A stretch of 64,000 nucleotides of DNA from Clostridia bacterium (GCA_024403775.1 JAKSRE010000016.1:1-64000); one strand, 5' to 3'. Positions 24,442 to 33,988 are shown, numbered from the stretch's first letter. The notes: a model not told the origin generated them from the sequence alone. Numbers and translations: made by a program.

Positions 24442-25071
24442 TTATCTTACAAAATTTGTCCAAGCATGTGTCTCCTGCTCTGGAAGACCAAAGGCTTCCT
24501 TACCAAGAGCTATACTCTTCATCAAAAATATCATATTGGAAGCAAGAGTTCTCATCATCTGCATACCCTCTTCATCCTCATAAGCATCGCTGGCTCCGCC
24601 ATTACCATGGATACCATTCCAGTACTGGCCTGAAGCAACCGGCATACCTGAGATAGTAAAATACTTATTCATCTCATCAAATGTAGAGGTTAATCCGCCT
24701 CTTCTTGCTGCACAGACAGTAGCTCCTACCTTCATTCTCATATCAAAATGAGAACTATAGAACATTCTGTCCATAAGTGCTACTACTGTAGCATTAGCAG
24801 AAGCATAATAAACAGGTGTTCCAACCACTAAGCCGTCTGCCTCCTTAAACTTCTCAGAAATCTCATTAACCTTATCGTTAAAAACGCATTTTCCAGTCTT
24901 ACCACAGCTACCACAGGCAATACAGCCACGAATAACTTCTTTACCAACATTAATAACTTCGGTATCGATATCGTTTTTATCAAAAACCTTAACCATCTCG
25001 CCAAGAGCTATTGAAGTATTACCATTCTCATTAGGGCTTCCGTTTATAATCAACACTTTTAATCTTTTCAT
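24442..25071 (-). CDS. NAD(P)H-dependent FMN reductase / iron-sulfur flavoprotein family
   Basis: A 209-residue flavodoxin-fold oxidoreductase. GSPNENGNTS near the N-terminus is the FMN phosphate-binding loop, and GTPVYYASANATV the second FMN loop. The CIACGSCGKTGKC cluster may bind an iron-sulfur centre. The likely role is electron transfer or quinone/nitro reduction; the partner is unknown. It lies immediately upstream of pncB and probably shares a transcript. Confidence 0.86.
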   Translation of the reverse strand: MKRLKVLIINGSPNENGNTSIALGEMVKVFDKNDIDTEVINVGKEVIRGCIACGSCGKTGKCVFNDKVNEISEKFKEADGLVVGTPVYYASANATVVALMDRMFYSSHFDMRMKVGATVCAARRGGLTSTFDEMNKYFTISGMPVASGQYWNGIHGNGGASDAYEDEEGMQMMRTLASNMIFLMKSIALGKEAFGLPEQETHAWTNFVR

Positions 25072-25093
25072 ATATCCTTACTATCCTCTTAAA

Positions 25094-25885
25094 TCAAACC
25101 GTAGTTTTATTAGCATCCCATAAGCCTTCCTGCATGGCTTTCTCCCAATCAACCGACAGAACTGTTATCTTATCTTTACCAGCCTGAGCAAACTGTTTAA
25201 TGATAACTTCTTTCTCTATAAGGTCTCGCAAAGCATTAGCAATATAGCTTTCTTTGCACTTATTATGTTTTGCAACAGCCTTCACAGTAGTTGTAAAAGT
25301 AGCATTTACCTGCTTACTTGACTTAGAGAGAAACTCAAAATTCTTAATTATCATCTGATAATACTGAATACGCTCCTGATTAATTGAAGGAATCTCATAA
25401 CATTCGCTTGCAATTGTTTTAAGCCTGCTACTGACTGAACCAGTAACACCATAAACCACAAGTTTTTTAAGCTTGGAATTACGTAAATATCCAGCAACTG
25501 ATCCAAAGTGACCATCGCCAGTAAATAATATATAAACCTGTATATCCGGGCGGCTGTCAGCACATCTATAAATAGAATCAAGCATTATAAAATCGGTAAA
25601 ATCTTTTTTTGAATGAGGTGAAGTATTCTGTGAATCAATAATACTTGTCGTAACTTCTCTTATTCTGTCAACCTCGAACTTAATTGGATTCTTGGAAAAA
25701 TCTCCAAATACAAAAAATCCCTTTATATCGTAAACTTCACTAATGTGATGGTAGAATTGTTTTATATCTGGCTTCATTCCAAAATTATTATTTAACGAAT
25801 AATACCAATGCTCGTAATCCACGAACACTGCTGCTGTCAATTTTTTATCTTTCTTTTTGAATAGTCCAAACAAAAATTTTTCCAT
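25094..25885 (-). CDS. NYN (LabA/DUF88-like) domain protein
   Basis: A 263-residue protein with an N-terminal NYN domain of the PIN-like nuclease fold. Acidic residues fit its metal site: Asp23 in VFVDYEHW, Asp in KDFTDFIMLD, and Asp in FTGDGHF. The C-terminal 80 residues are helical and basic, possibly winged-helix-like. Such proteins are thought to be RNA-cutting or RNA-binding. The -35/-10 is not evident. 22 nt upstream of the flavin reductase gene on the same strand. Confidence 0.82.
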   Translation of the reverse strand: MEKFLFGLFKKKDKKLTAAVFVDYEHWYYSLNNNFGMKPDIKQFYHHISEVYDIKGFFVFGDFSKNPIKFEVDRIREVTTSIIDSQNTSPHSKKDFTDFIMLDSIYRCADSRPDIQVYILFTGDGHFGSVAGYLRNSKLKKLVVYGVTGSVSSRLKTIASECYEIPSINQERIQYYQMIIKNFEFLSKSSKQVNATFTTTVKAVAKHNKCKESYIANALRDLIEKEVIIKQFAQAGKDKITVLSVDWEKAMQEGLWDANKTTV

Positions 25886-25967
25886 CCTTTATTGCGACAT
25901 TGGAGTAATTATAGCACGATTTCCATCTTATCGAAAGGCGATTCTAATCAATTAAAAGCGCAAAAAA

Positions 25968-26005
25968 CACGGTATAGGTTATCAAATGAATAAACCTATG
26001 CCGTG
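25968..26005 (-). terminator. Rho-independent terminator
   Basis: CACGG-ATAGGTT pairs with AACCTAT-CCGTG, with a T-run on the minus strand; ends the SPFH gene. Confidence 0.85.
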
Positions 26006-26035
26006 CTTTTATATCACCCCTTTATAATATTGGAA

Positions 26036-27133
26036 TCAAAATTCCCACTTGTCACCAACCATTTTGGAAAGCTCACCAAGGATATTACCTGAACCTACAT
26101 TAAGAGAATTAGCATTTGCACAGATTCTCTCAATATATTCAAGCTCCTTAAGGTGATAGAGAGTTTTATTCTCATCCATAAGTTTTGCAGTGTTAAGAAG
26201 ACTTCTTGTAGAAGCTACTTCCTCTCTTCTGGTAATATTAGCTGCCTGAGCCTTCTTCTCAGCTACAAGAACAGTATTCATAATGTTTCTAATCTCACCA
26301 GGAAGGATAATATCCTTGATGGCAACACTTCTAACATTAAGATAAAGTTCTGATGCCTCTTCCTTTACCATATTAAGAAGTCTCTGTGATACTTCTTCCT
26401 TTGAAGTAAGAAGATCATCAAGCTTCATATCACCTACCAAGGTACGTAAAGCAATCTGAATTCTGTTATAGAATACAGTTTTATAATCGTTAATTAAGGT
26501 ATTTGCCTTAACTACATCATAAAACTCATATTCAGCAGTAACATTAAATCTGATGCTTACCTTATCCAAAGTAAGAATCTCCTGTGGCTGAATGTTTATT
26601 GTCTGCAAGCTTGTATTAACAACATCAACATTAATGTTATTGTTTACATCAAGGAAAAAGTATGTTCCTGCATCAAGAAGTCTGTTAAACTTACCATCAA
26701 CAAAAACAAGTCCCTTAAAACCCTCTGAAATACATCTTGAGAAAACAACTGGCATCTTAGAGAGAGTATCTCTTGAGAATTCAGCTGTATCCAAAAGAAC
26801 AATATCAGAAGATACTGTTTTAAACTCATGCTTACCAGCATTTGCCCAGAAAGCATGAAGTCCTTCCTTTGTGTAAACACCCTCATAAACATTATTCACA
26901 TAGTGAACAATAGTCTCATTAGTATTTACAAGGCATGTTACAACCTTTCCATTGAGCTTTTTATTGTTTAAAATCTCCTCAGCAGAAACTTCATTAGAAG
27001 AGATCTCACCATTCTTGTTTTGTGAGACATACTCCTTACCAAAAGCTTCAATATACTTTCCACTCTCAACTACATCACAAAATCTGCCATTCTTAAAAAC
27101 CATAGCAATCTCATTGTTAAAAATCTTTTTCAT
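26036..27133 (-). CDS. SPFH/band 7 domain protein (slipin-like)
   Basis: A 365-residue protein with an SPFH domain at about 145-310 (FVDGKFNRLLDAGTYFF, TLDKVSIRFNVTAEYEF, VSQRLLNMVKEEASELYLNV) and a short coiled-coil after it. It lacks the N-terminal membrane helix of most stomatins, so membrane association is uncertain. The N-terminal 140 residues look like a degenerate repeat of the same fold. Such proteins scaffold membrane microdomains. A long structured region (27190-27338) lies upstream. AAGGAG precedes the ATG. Confidence 0.85.
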   Translation of the reverse strand: MKKIFNNEIAMVFKNGRFCDVVESGKYIEAFGKEYVSQNKNGEISSNEVSAEEILNNKKLNGKVVTCLVNTNETIVHYVNNVYEGVYTKEGLHAFWANAGKHEFKTVSSDIVLLDTAEFSRDTLSKMPVVFSRCISEGFKGLVFVDGKFNRLLDAGTYFFLDVNNNINVDVVNTSLQTINIQPQEILTLDKVSIRFNVTAEYEFYDVVKANTLINDYKTVFYNRIQIALRTLVGDMKLDDLLTSKEEVSQRLLNMVKEEASELYLNVRSVAIKDIILPGEIRNIMNTVLVAEKKAQAANITRREEVASTRSLLNTAKLMDENKTLYHLKELEYIERICANANSLNVGSGNILGELSKMVGDKWEF

Positions 27134-27189
27134 ATATTTTTCTCCTTAAGTAAATAAATTCGAGGGTACTGTCGCTTTATGATGTTTGG

Positions 27190-27338
27190 GGCCATAGATT
27201 AAGACTTATGTTTAAGATAAATCCTTCTATATGGATTTTCTTTTACAAAAGCTAACCCTCCATGGACAAGCCTTGCATCATGTCTCATGAAAAATTACTA
27301 AGGCTTAAAATCTAAGACTTAAGTCTTAAATTCTGGCC
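27190..27338. ncRNA. Candidate structured RNA or leader element
   Basis: An 18-nt stem, GGCCATAGATTAAGACTT (27190-27207) with AAGTCTTAAATTCTGGCC (27321-27338), closes a 149-nt region. Nested inside are AAATCC/GGATTT (27219-27238), AAGCCTT/AAGGCTT (27268-27306) and TCATG/CATGA (27278-27290). The strand is undecided: on the minus strand it would be the 5' leader of the SPFH gene. No clear -10/-35 or terminator is seen. Unlikely to be one of the large common RNAs; I could not assign it. Confidence 0.45.
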
Positions 27339-27587
27339 TGTTCATAAATCTATGAGACCGACAGTGTGTAAAAAAACGATTTTTGATAAAAAAATAGTTC
27401 CTATACAACTTTGCAAAACCAATGGTATACACATATCGTGCACCGCAGTGTGGGACTCATGAAGCATCATCCTTAGTTCTTAAGAAATCTTACTTTGATT
27501 TCCAACACACAAGCTTTATTGACCTTGTGACTAAAGTATATTTATCTGGAAGGCTTTATTCACGGAAAAAAAGTTGCGAATAAAAAA
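27339..27587. other. Rest of the long intergenic region before the WYL genes
   Basis: About 250 nt without an ORF. It contains smaller hairpins (TCATA/TATGA at about 27343-27356, and CACAAG/CTTGTG near 27510-27540). I see no gene or confident promoter. Confidence 0.3.
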
Positions 27588-27610
27588 GGGAGGCTTTTTT
27601 AATTCCTCCC
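27588..27610 (-). terminator. Rho-independent terminator
   Basis: GGGAGG/CCTCCC stem with TTTTTT on the minus strand, ending the WYL gene pair. Confidence 0.85.
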
Positions 27611-27619
27611 TTCCATGTA

Positions 27620-28567
27620 TTACTCTTCATCCAAATCAAACTTCATTTGCGATAGAAGTCTCTTTTTTATCAACTCAACAAAATCCTGTGGAGCCACTAC
27701 CTTGATGACCGGTCCAAAAGATAAAACTCTTATTACCATCTCTTTCTCATCATCAGGATCATAGAAAACCTCCAGTTCATAAAGCTTATCATCTATTCTG
27801 GTTGCCCTCTTCTCGAAATGAGAAAAATGAAGCATCACTCGTTCCAGCGCCTTACGTTCATCCGTTATTCTTATTACAAAACTTCTTTTACTGTTACTCT
27901 TATTATCAGTTAGTGGCTTAAAAACCAGGTTATTCTCCTCTATAGTTACACTAACAATTTTACTTAAAGAAAAACTACTTGGTCTTCCATATTTATCGTG
28001 AGCTATTAATCTGAATTTATCGTCCTTTTCAGAATACTCTATAGAATCCGGCATCACTGTAAAATATCTTGTACTTCCATTTTTTACTATATATTCAAGC
28101 TTAATTATCCTATTATCGTGGATAGCACTAAGAACAGATTTAAAGTTATTTATATAATTTTCCGATGAATAATCATCACCGTCTTTATACTGATCATAAG
28201 CTACTATACTATTAGGAAAATAAAGAGGATCTACATCTTTTAAAATCTCATTTAAATAATAATCTATCTCGCTATTTTCCATAAAAAGTCTCATTCTTCG
28301 ATCCAGAAGAACTGCTTTAAGCCATCGTCTCTCAAGAAGCGTATAAGGCATGGTAGGAGTATTAAATATATCTGTCTCATACTTACCATCTTTATTTTTA
28401 TAAAATCCCCAGGAGGTTAGCATGCTCTCGATTTTAAAGCTGTCCGCAAAAGCACGTTTCTTAATAACCTGATCTATCTCTTCACGGCTTACAGGATGGT
28501 CAATTGCTATTTTTATAATATCTGATACTACATTATAGTATGCACTATAAATCTCACTAAATATCAT
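27620..28567 (-). CDS. WYL-domain regulator, second of a tandem pair
   Basis: About 315 residues. The N-terminal 100 residues are a helical, winged-helix-like segment; the WYL domain spans about 135-230 (IIKLEYIVKNGSTRYFTVMPDSIEY, FRLIAHDKYGRPSSFSLSKIVSV) and a WCX-like tail ends at the C-terminus. WYL proteins bind ligands or nucleic acid and regulate genes, often in defence or DNA-damage responses. The ATG at 28567 follows GGGAGG and is one nt from the stop of the first WYL gene, so the two are coupled. Confidence 0.85.
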   Translation of the reverse strand: MIFSEIYSAYYNVVSDIIKIAIDHPVSREEIDQVIKKRAFADSFKIESMLTSWGFYKNKDGKYETDIFNTPTMPYTLLERRWLKAVLLDRRMRLFMENSEIDYYLNEILKDVDPLYFPNSIVAYDQYKDGDDYSSENYINNFKSVLSAIHDNRIIKLEYIVKNGSTRYFTVMPDSIEYSEKDDKFRLIAHDKYGRPSSFSLSKIVSVTIEENNLVFKPLTDNKSNSKRSFVIRITDERKALERVMLHFSHFEKRATRIDDKLYELEVFYDPDDEKEMVIRVLSFGPVIKVVAPQDFVELIKKRLLSQMKFDLDEE

Positions 28568-28568
28568 A

Positions 28569-29759
28569 TCAGTTTTCCTCCCTACCACTAAGATCGTAAA
28601 GCTTATACATTTCCTCAAGGTCCTTCTTAAATTTACGATCCAGTTCTTCATTGGAAAACTTAATATAAGTAATCCTGCAAATAAAAGTTCTAATCCATGG
28701 AGTTAACTCATTTGCATCATAACAGTCACATGAGAATCTGGCGCTTGTATCAGATAATCTGGTAATCTTGGCATCGTGACTTTCGCGAAGGAGGCGGTTA
28801 TAGATAAAACTTTCGCCCTCTTCCCACGTTAATATAAATTCAACGTGCTCCATATTTCTGGCTTTACCTACAGAGACATTCCAGATATTATCCTTAATCA
28901 GGTCTAATTCCGAATAATACTTTTCTATATCAGGTACCTTTCCCTTTATAGATACTTCATCAATTCTGTCTATTCTATAAGGCTGAATTCTCTCCTTTTG
29001 AGAAGAATAAGACATAACAAAGTGTCTTCCGCCCTGAGTATTTATATATAGTCTTAAAGGAATAATCTCTTCTTTATCATTAATTACTATGCTTTTGTGC
29101 TCAAAAATAGCATAGAGAATATCTTCAAGAACAATGCTGTCGAGCGCTGAATTAATATAATGATGCTTAAAGGACAACGCCTCATCCAAAGTATCATATT
29201 TATCCAAAAGATAAGAGCCAATAACACCACAAAGTCCTACTTCTGAGAAAAAATGAAGTGCATCAATATTTTTAAAATCTATATCAGGATAACGGCTATA
29301 GTATGCTGTTCTTCCTTCTAAAGTTTTAATCAGAATTCCCTGCTCGACGAACTTATCAAGTTTTTTACGAAGAGTAGATTCATCTTCAACATCTATCTCA
29401 TCCAGAAGTTCGCTTAATGTAAGTTTAATTTCAGGACTATATAAAACATCAAGAATACTAAAGTTCATCTTTAATGTCTTATCCGTAAAAGAACAGGTCT
29501 TATATGTATTATATAAAGGATTATGTCTTGAGGATCTGGTATCAACAGAAATATAATATGCTTTGCCATTTAAGGCATTCTCATTATAATCTACATATTC
29601 ACTCAGCCAGCTATTAATTCTTCTTAGTTCGTCGTCATAGGAACGAGAGCTTTTATAGTTATATTCTGAGCGGCTCTTAAGGCCATAGATATAGAAGTCT
29701 CTGATATATCTACGTACATTATTGTAATTCTTAATTAGCTCGCTATACTCTTTTGCCAT
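28569..29759 (-). CDS. WYL-domain regulator, first of a tandem pair
   Basis: A 396-residue protein: an N-terminal helical region with an HTH-like segment (about 100-165, LTLSELLDEIDVEDESTLRKKLDKFVEQG), then a WYL domain (about 230-300: RLYINTQGGRHFVMSYS, IQPYRIDRIDEVSI) and a C-terminal WCX-like domain. The tandem arrangement recalls PafBC pairs of other bacteria, but homology to them is not shown. Targets unknown; the pair is followed by a terminator. Confidence 0.85.
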   Translation of the reverse strand: MAKEYSELIKNYNNVRRYIRDFYIYGLKSRSEYNYKSSRSYDDELRRINSWLSEYVDYNENALNGKAYYISVDTRSSRHNPLYNTYKTCSFTDKTLKMNFSILDVLYSPEIKLTLSELLDEIDVEDESTLRKKLDKFVEQGILIKTLEGRTAYYSRYPDIDFKNIDALHFFSEVGLCGVIGSYLLDKYDTLDEALSFKHHYINSALDSIVLEDILYAIFEHKSIVINDKEEIIPLRLYINTQGGRHFVMSYSSQKERIQPYRIDRIDEVSIKGKVPDIEKYYSELDLIKDNIWNVSVGKARNMEHVEFILTWEEGESFIYNRLLRESHDAKITRLSDTSARFSCDCYDANELTPWIRTFICRITYIKFSNEELDRKFKKDLEEMYKLYDLSGREEN

Positions 29760-29825
29760 ACTGCCTCATGAATTGTATTTGTACTAATTATAGCATATAC
29801 CATTCACGAGGTTTACTGACAGACT

Positions 29826-30146
29826 TTACTTGAATTTAGCTATCAAATCTATAAGCTGCTTCTCACTTAATATCCCCGTTGTTTTGGTTATAGGCATACT
29901 ATTCATAAAAATAATTGTAGTCGGAACACTTTTAACTTTATAAAAATTAGCAAGATCCATATTCATATCTATATCAGTCTTATATATGCTGCAGCGACCT
30001 GCCATCCTCTCAGAAAATCTCTCAAGAATTGGTTTATATGCATGACACGGTCCACACCATGTAGCATAAAAATCTACTATAACAGGAACTTTACTTATCT
30101 CTAATATTTTGTTCAGTGTATCTTTGTTTACTTCTTTTATTTCCAT
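29826..30146 (-). CDS. trxA: Thioredoxin
   Basis: A 106-residue thioredoxin-fold protein with active site WCGPC (Cys31, Cys34), a cis-Pro loop VKSVPTTIIF, and the typical PVIVDFYATWCGPC strand. It reduces protein disulfides with electrons from a reductase; no reductase gene is in the window. Several Trx paralogues are usual, so the symbol is by similarity. Confidence 0.9.
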   Translation of the reverse strand: MEIKEVNKDTLNKILEISKVPVIVDFYATWCGPCHAYKPILERFSERMAGRCSIYKTDIDMNMDLANFYKVKSVPTTIIFMNSMPITKTTGILSEKQLIDLIAKFK

Positions 30147-30274
30147 TTAATTTCACCTTCCTTTTTGTAATATAAGAAAGTCTAATTCTCTGGAAAACTA
30201 AATACTTATCTTATTCAAAGCAAAAAAGAGAGAGATAAAAGGCAAAACTTAGGTATTGGGTGTAAAATGTCTCT

Positions 30275-30976
30275 ATGGAAAATAATTTTAATATGAAACC
30301 AATTGCTTATATAAAGTGTGATGTAATGACAAAATTTGGTGCTCCAAGACAAAGTGGACTTGCACCAAGTCTTTGCGGACGCATTATTCTCGAAAATGAG
30401 TTCAAAGATAAAAACTATCTTAAAGGAATTGAAGGCTTCTCACATTTATGGCTCATCTGGGGGTTCTCTGAAGTTGATGCTTCTCACATATCCCCTACAG
30501 TAAGACCTCCCGTATTAGGTGGAAATGAGCGAGTAGGCGTCTTTGCAACAAGGTCTCCTTTTAGACCTAATCCTATCGGCCTGACCTGTGTCAAAATAGA
30601 AAATATAGACTGGGATTCAAAAGACGGACCTTCTATATTTGTCAGCGGAATTGATATGATGAACGATACTCCTATTTATGATATAAAACCATATATTCCA
30701 TATGCTGATATTGTTCCTAATGCAAAGGGCGGCTTTACAGATACCCATACATTTAAAACTCTTAATGTCATATTTGATTCTTCTGTCGAAAGTGAACTTA
30801 GAAAAACTCTTACTGATCTTCAAATAAAAGCTTTATTGGAGATTTTGTCAAACAACATAAAGCCATCCTATCAAAATGATGCTTCCCGTATATATGGGAT
30901 AAATTATGCAGGACTTGATATACATTTCAGACTCCAAAATGAGGAAGTAGTTGTTACTGATTTTGATATTTTATAA
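30275..30976 (+). CDS. trmO: tRNA (t6A37) N6-methyltransferase, TrmO/TsaA family
   Basis: A 233-residue protein. TrmO methylates N6-threonylcarbamoyladenosine at tRNA position 37 using SAM. The TrmO signatures are MTKFGAPRQSGLAP, RPPVLGGNERVGVFATRSPFRPNPIGLT and YDIKPYIPYAD. The N-terminal start is slightly uncertain, since an internal ATG at 30293 is possible and neither has a strong ribosome binding site. Plus-strand gene among minus-strand neighbours; probably monocistronic. Confidence 0.92.
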   Translation: MENNFNMKPIAYIKCDVMTKFGAPRQSGLAPSLCGRIILENEFKDKNYLKGIEGFSHLWLIWGFSEVDASHISPTVRPPVLGGNERVGVFATRSPFRPNPIGLTCVKIENIDWDSKDGPSIFVSGIDMMNDTPIYDIKPYIPYADIVPNAKGGFTDTHTFKTLNVIFDSSVESELRKTLTDLQIKALLEILSNNIKPSYQNDASRIYGINYAGLDIHFRLQNEEVVVTDFDIL

Positions 30977-31000
30977 TTTAAAAGTTTTTAAGCAAAAAAT

Positions 31001-31029
31001 CGTCTCAGAGGAATTATTCTTCTGAGACG
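31001..31029 (-). terminator. Rho-independent terminator
   Basis: CGTCTCAGA/TCTGAGACG stem with a T-run on the minus strand, ending the gene at 31055-31471. Confidence 0.85.
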
Positions 31030-31054
31030 ATTAACAGTTTAAACTAAACTAAAA

Positions 31055-31471
31055 TTACATGCTCTTACTTACCATGCCATCTACAACTGGGAGCTTAATT
31101 GTGCTACCCTTCAAAGCCTTAAATCCAAGGCAGAGAAGAAGAATTGTCTTACAGATGTTGATAATTGATGTGATGATACCAATCAATGAATTGAGCTTGT
31201 ACTGTGGGAAATCATCAACCTCGAACAATCTTGCCCATGAACCAATCCATCCCCAGCAATCAGGAATCAAATTAATCAAAGTAACAACTGCTGTAACTAC
31301 AACCATCAAAGCGATTACACGGATAGCGAGTGTTCTAAGCCACATGTTGCCCTCTCTCATAAGAATGTAACCTGCAATGATAACTGCTGGAATATAACCA
31401 CCACCAAGTGCAGCGAAGCAAAGGAATGCGCCAAGCAAACCAACTGAAATACCTAAATTGGATCTCTCCAT
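31055..31471 (-). CDS. Small membrane protein of unknown function
   Basis: A 138-residue protein with four hydrophobic stretches (LGAFLCFAALGGGYIPAVII, IALMVVVTAVVTLINLI and others). GGAGG lies 8 nt before the ATG. It is monocistronic with a terminator. No family was recognised. Confidence 0.7.
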   Translation of the reverse strand: MERSNLGISVGLLGAFLCFAALGGGYIPAVIIAGYILMREGNMWLRTLAIRVIALMVVVTAVVTLINLIPDCWGWIGSWARLFEVDDFPQYKLNSLIGIITSIINICKTILLLCLGFKALKGSTIKLPVVDGMVSKSM

Positions 31472-31553
31472 AACATAAACCTCCTTAATTATAAGAAACT
31501 AGGATAATTATACCCTAAAATCTTTTTAATTTATGTTGCAAGTTGATAACAAT

Positions 31554-32270
31554 TTACGCACGCTCACTATTATAGCGGAAGATTCTGGATGGTCTGTGAC
31601 CCTGATTACCAGTCATTTTACCCGTATCAACAATTTTATCTGCAATCGTTCTTCTGAAGGCAGGCGCAAGAAGTGTCTCGCCAAGGATTAATTCATATAC
31701 CTTCTGTAAATCACCAATTGTAAATTCCTCTGGCATCATATGAAATACAATATCAGAATAATTTACTCTGTTACGAAGTCGCTTAAGTGCTTCCTTAATA
31801 ATATCGATATGATCAAAAGCCAGATCGAGGTTCTCAAGATCATCGATATCATACCATTCTGCATCCTTTACGACAGCCTTTTCTGCATCAATAAGAGACA
31901 TGTATGCAGAACTTACTACTCTCATTCTTGGATCTCTGTCTATATTTCCGAAAGTATAAAGCTGCTCACTATATACTTCAGAAAGTCCCGTCTTATTCAC
32001 TATCGTACGTTTAAGTGAATCTTCGAGTGTCTCATTAAGAAGAACAAATCCGCCAGGAAGGGCAAGCTTATCCTTATATGGATACTCGGTTCTCTTTACA
32101 AGCAGAACTTTAAGCTGTAATTCATTTGATTTACGATAATTCGGGGATGGTGTCATTGCAGTTCCAAAAATAACTGCGTCCACTGTTACTGAAATTGATG
32201 GATAATCACTCGGATTATATTCTTCGAGAAACTTTTTCTCTTCTTCACAACTAGGTACATACTTTTGCAT
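31554..32270 (-). CDS. Nudix-domain transcriptional regulator (NrtR-like)
   Basis: A 238-residue protein: an N-terminal Nudix fold (about 25-160) followed by a winged-helix DNA-binding domain (about 170-238, FTIGDLQKVYELILGETLLAPAFRRTIADK). The Nudix box is degenerate: in GGFVLLNETLEDSLKRTIVNKTGL the REUXEE core reads RTIVNK, so catalysis is unlikely. That combination is typical of NrtR, an ADP-ribose-sensing repressor of NAD synthesis genes. A pncB gene lies 7 kb away. Target genes not proven. Confidence 0.78.
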   Translation of the reverse strand: MQKYVPSCEEEKKFLEEYNPSDYPSISVTVDAVIFGTAMTPSPNYRKSNELQLKVLLVKRTEYPYKDKLALPGGFVLLNETLEDSLKRTIVNKTGLSEVYSEQLYTFGNIDRDPRMRVVSSAYMSLIDAEKAVVKDAEWYDIDDLENLDLAFDHIDIIKEALKRLRNRVNYSDIVFHMMPEEFTIGDLQKVYELILGETLLAPAFRRTIADKIVDTGKMTGNQGHRPSRIFRYNSERA

Positions 32271-32517
32271 AAATTATTCCTCATTTGCATTATTCACGTT
32301 AATCGTTACATGATATTAACACGATGATAATAACAATTCTATTATTTTAGTGTTACAAAGTCAACCACCATATTTAAAGTAATTGTTTACTTTATCAGAA
32401 AAAGTCCTAAAAGCCGCTATATTTAGGAATTTAATTGTGCAAACACATAGATGCTATCACATTGAATTGGACTATATATTGCTATAAAATGATTCAGTTT
32501 GAAAGAAGGTGTTATTT

Positions 32518-33822
32518 ATGACAACATTATTATCTTTAGCTATCGCCATGTTTATGGGTCTCATGATGACTCGTCTTGGCAGCAAATTAAAGCTTCCAGA
32601 TGTTACAGCATATCTTGTTGCTGGTGTACTTGTTGGTCCGTTTTTCTTAGGTTCACTTCACATTCCAGGCGTAGGCTTTCAAAGCTACGAGGAATTAGAA
32701 GGTCTTAAAGTAATCTCAAATGTTACACTTGGTTTTATTGCTTTCTCTATCGGTAATGAATTCAGATTAAGTCAGCTCAAGGCTACTGGTAAAACAGCAA
32801 CTGTTGTTGGTATTTTCCAGGCCGTTTTCACAACAGCTTTGGTTGATCTGGTTCTCATTGCATTACATTTCATGATGCCAAATGTTGTATCTATCCCTGC
32901 AGCAATCACACTTGGTGCTATCGCTGCTGCAACTGCTCCAGCTACTACACTTATGGTTGTTCGTCAGTATAAGGCAAAGGGTGAACTTACTGAACTTCTC
33001 CTCCCTATCGTTGCAATCGACGATGCAGTTGGACTTGTTCTTTTTGCTATATCATTTGGTGTTGCAAAGGCAGTTGGAAGTAGTGTTCTTGATATAAATT
33101 CAATTCTTATTAATCCGCTTATAGAGATTTTTGCTTCACTTGCACTTGGTGCTGTTGCAGGTTGGCTTCTCACAGAACTTGAGAAATTATTCCACTCAAA
33201 CACAAACCGTCTCATTTTAAGTATCAGCTTCGTTATTCTTACTGTAGCTCTTGCAATGCTTGAATTTGAAGTTGGCGGTGTTAGAATTGGTTTCTCATCA
33301 CTTCTTGTCTGTATGATGCTTGGTAGTGCTTTCTGTAACCTCTGTCCTTTGTCTGATGATATTATGGGACGCGCCGATAGATGGAGTGCTCCTATCCTTG
33401 AACTATTCTTTGTAGTATCAGGTGCTGAACTTAAATTCAGCGTGTTTGCTCAGGGTGCTGCAATTGTTCTAGGTATTGTATACGTATTATCAAGATCAGT
33501 TGGTAAGTATATCGGTGCTAGAGAATCCTGTAAGATGACTGGATGTAGTCAGAATGTAGTTAACTATCTTGGTATTACTCTTTTCCCACAGGAAGGCGTA
33601 GCTCTCGGTATGTGTGTAACTGCATCTCAGCTTCCAAATGATGGTTCTCTTATCCGTAATATAGTTTTATTTGCAGTTCTTGTTTATGAGCTCTCTGGTC
33701 CACTTCTTTCTAAATGGGCTCTCACAAAGGCTGGAGACATTAAACCAATGGGTGACGATGTTCGTAACCGTCGTGAAGAGAAGCTTAAGGCTGCTATAGA
33801 TAAGAAGAAGCCAGCTAAGTAA
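32518..33822 (+). CDS. CPA2-type cation:proton antiporter
   Basis: A 434-residue membrane protein with about 12 helices. It exchanges protons for Na+ or K+ in the monovalent cation:proton antiporter-2 family; the paired acidic residues in IVAIDDAVGLVLF and the ATAPATTLMVVRQY motif support it. It has no C-terminal TrkA_N domain. The ATG at 32518 follows AAGGTG by 8 nt, preferred over an upstream GTG. It is followed by a strong terminator. Ion specificity unknown. Confidence 0.88.
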   Translation: MTTLLSLAIAMFMGLMMTRLGSKLKLPDVTAYLVAGVLVGPFFLGSLHIPGVGFQSYEELEGLKVISNVTLGFIAFSIGNEFRLSQLKATGKTATVVGIFQAVFTTALVDLVLIALHFMMPNVVSIPAAITLGAIAAATAPATTLMVVRQYKAKGELTELLLPIVAIDDAVGLVLFAISFGVAKAVGSSVLDINSILINPLIEIFASLALGAVAGWLLTELEKLFHSNTNRLILSISFVILTVALAMLEFEVGGVRIGFSSLLVCMMLGSAFCNLCPLSDDIMGRADRWSAPILELFFVVSGAELKFSVFAQGAAIVLGIVYVLSRSVGKYIGARESCKMTGCSQNVVNYLGITLFPQEGVALGMCVTASQLPNDGSLIRNIVLFAVLVYELSGPLLSKWALTKAGDIKPMGDDVRNRREEKLKAAIDKKKPAK

Positions 33823-33851
33823 TAGTTTTAGATAAAATAAATAACATAGAT

Positions 33852-33898
33852 AAAGGGTTGTCCTTAAGCGATTTTACTTCGCATTGGGACAACCCTTT
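33852..33898 (+). terminator. Rho-independent terminator
   Basis: AAAGGGTTGTCC pairs with GGACAACCCTTT, with an inner GCGA/TCGC stem and a T-run on the plus strand. Confidence 0.88.
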
Positions 33899-33988
33899 TT
33901 AGTTCTTAAAATCTAATTCTGCCTTCCAGTCTACCTTAGTATAGACATCCTGTTAAATCCCTATTCAGGCTTTAAATTTATGTACTAA

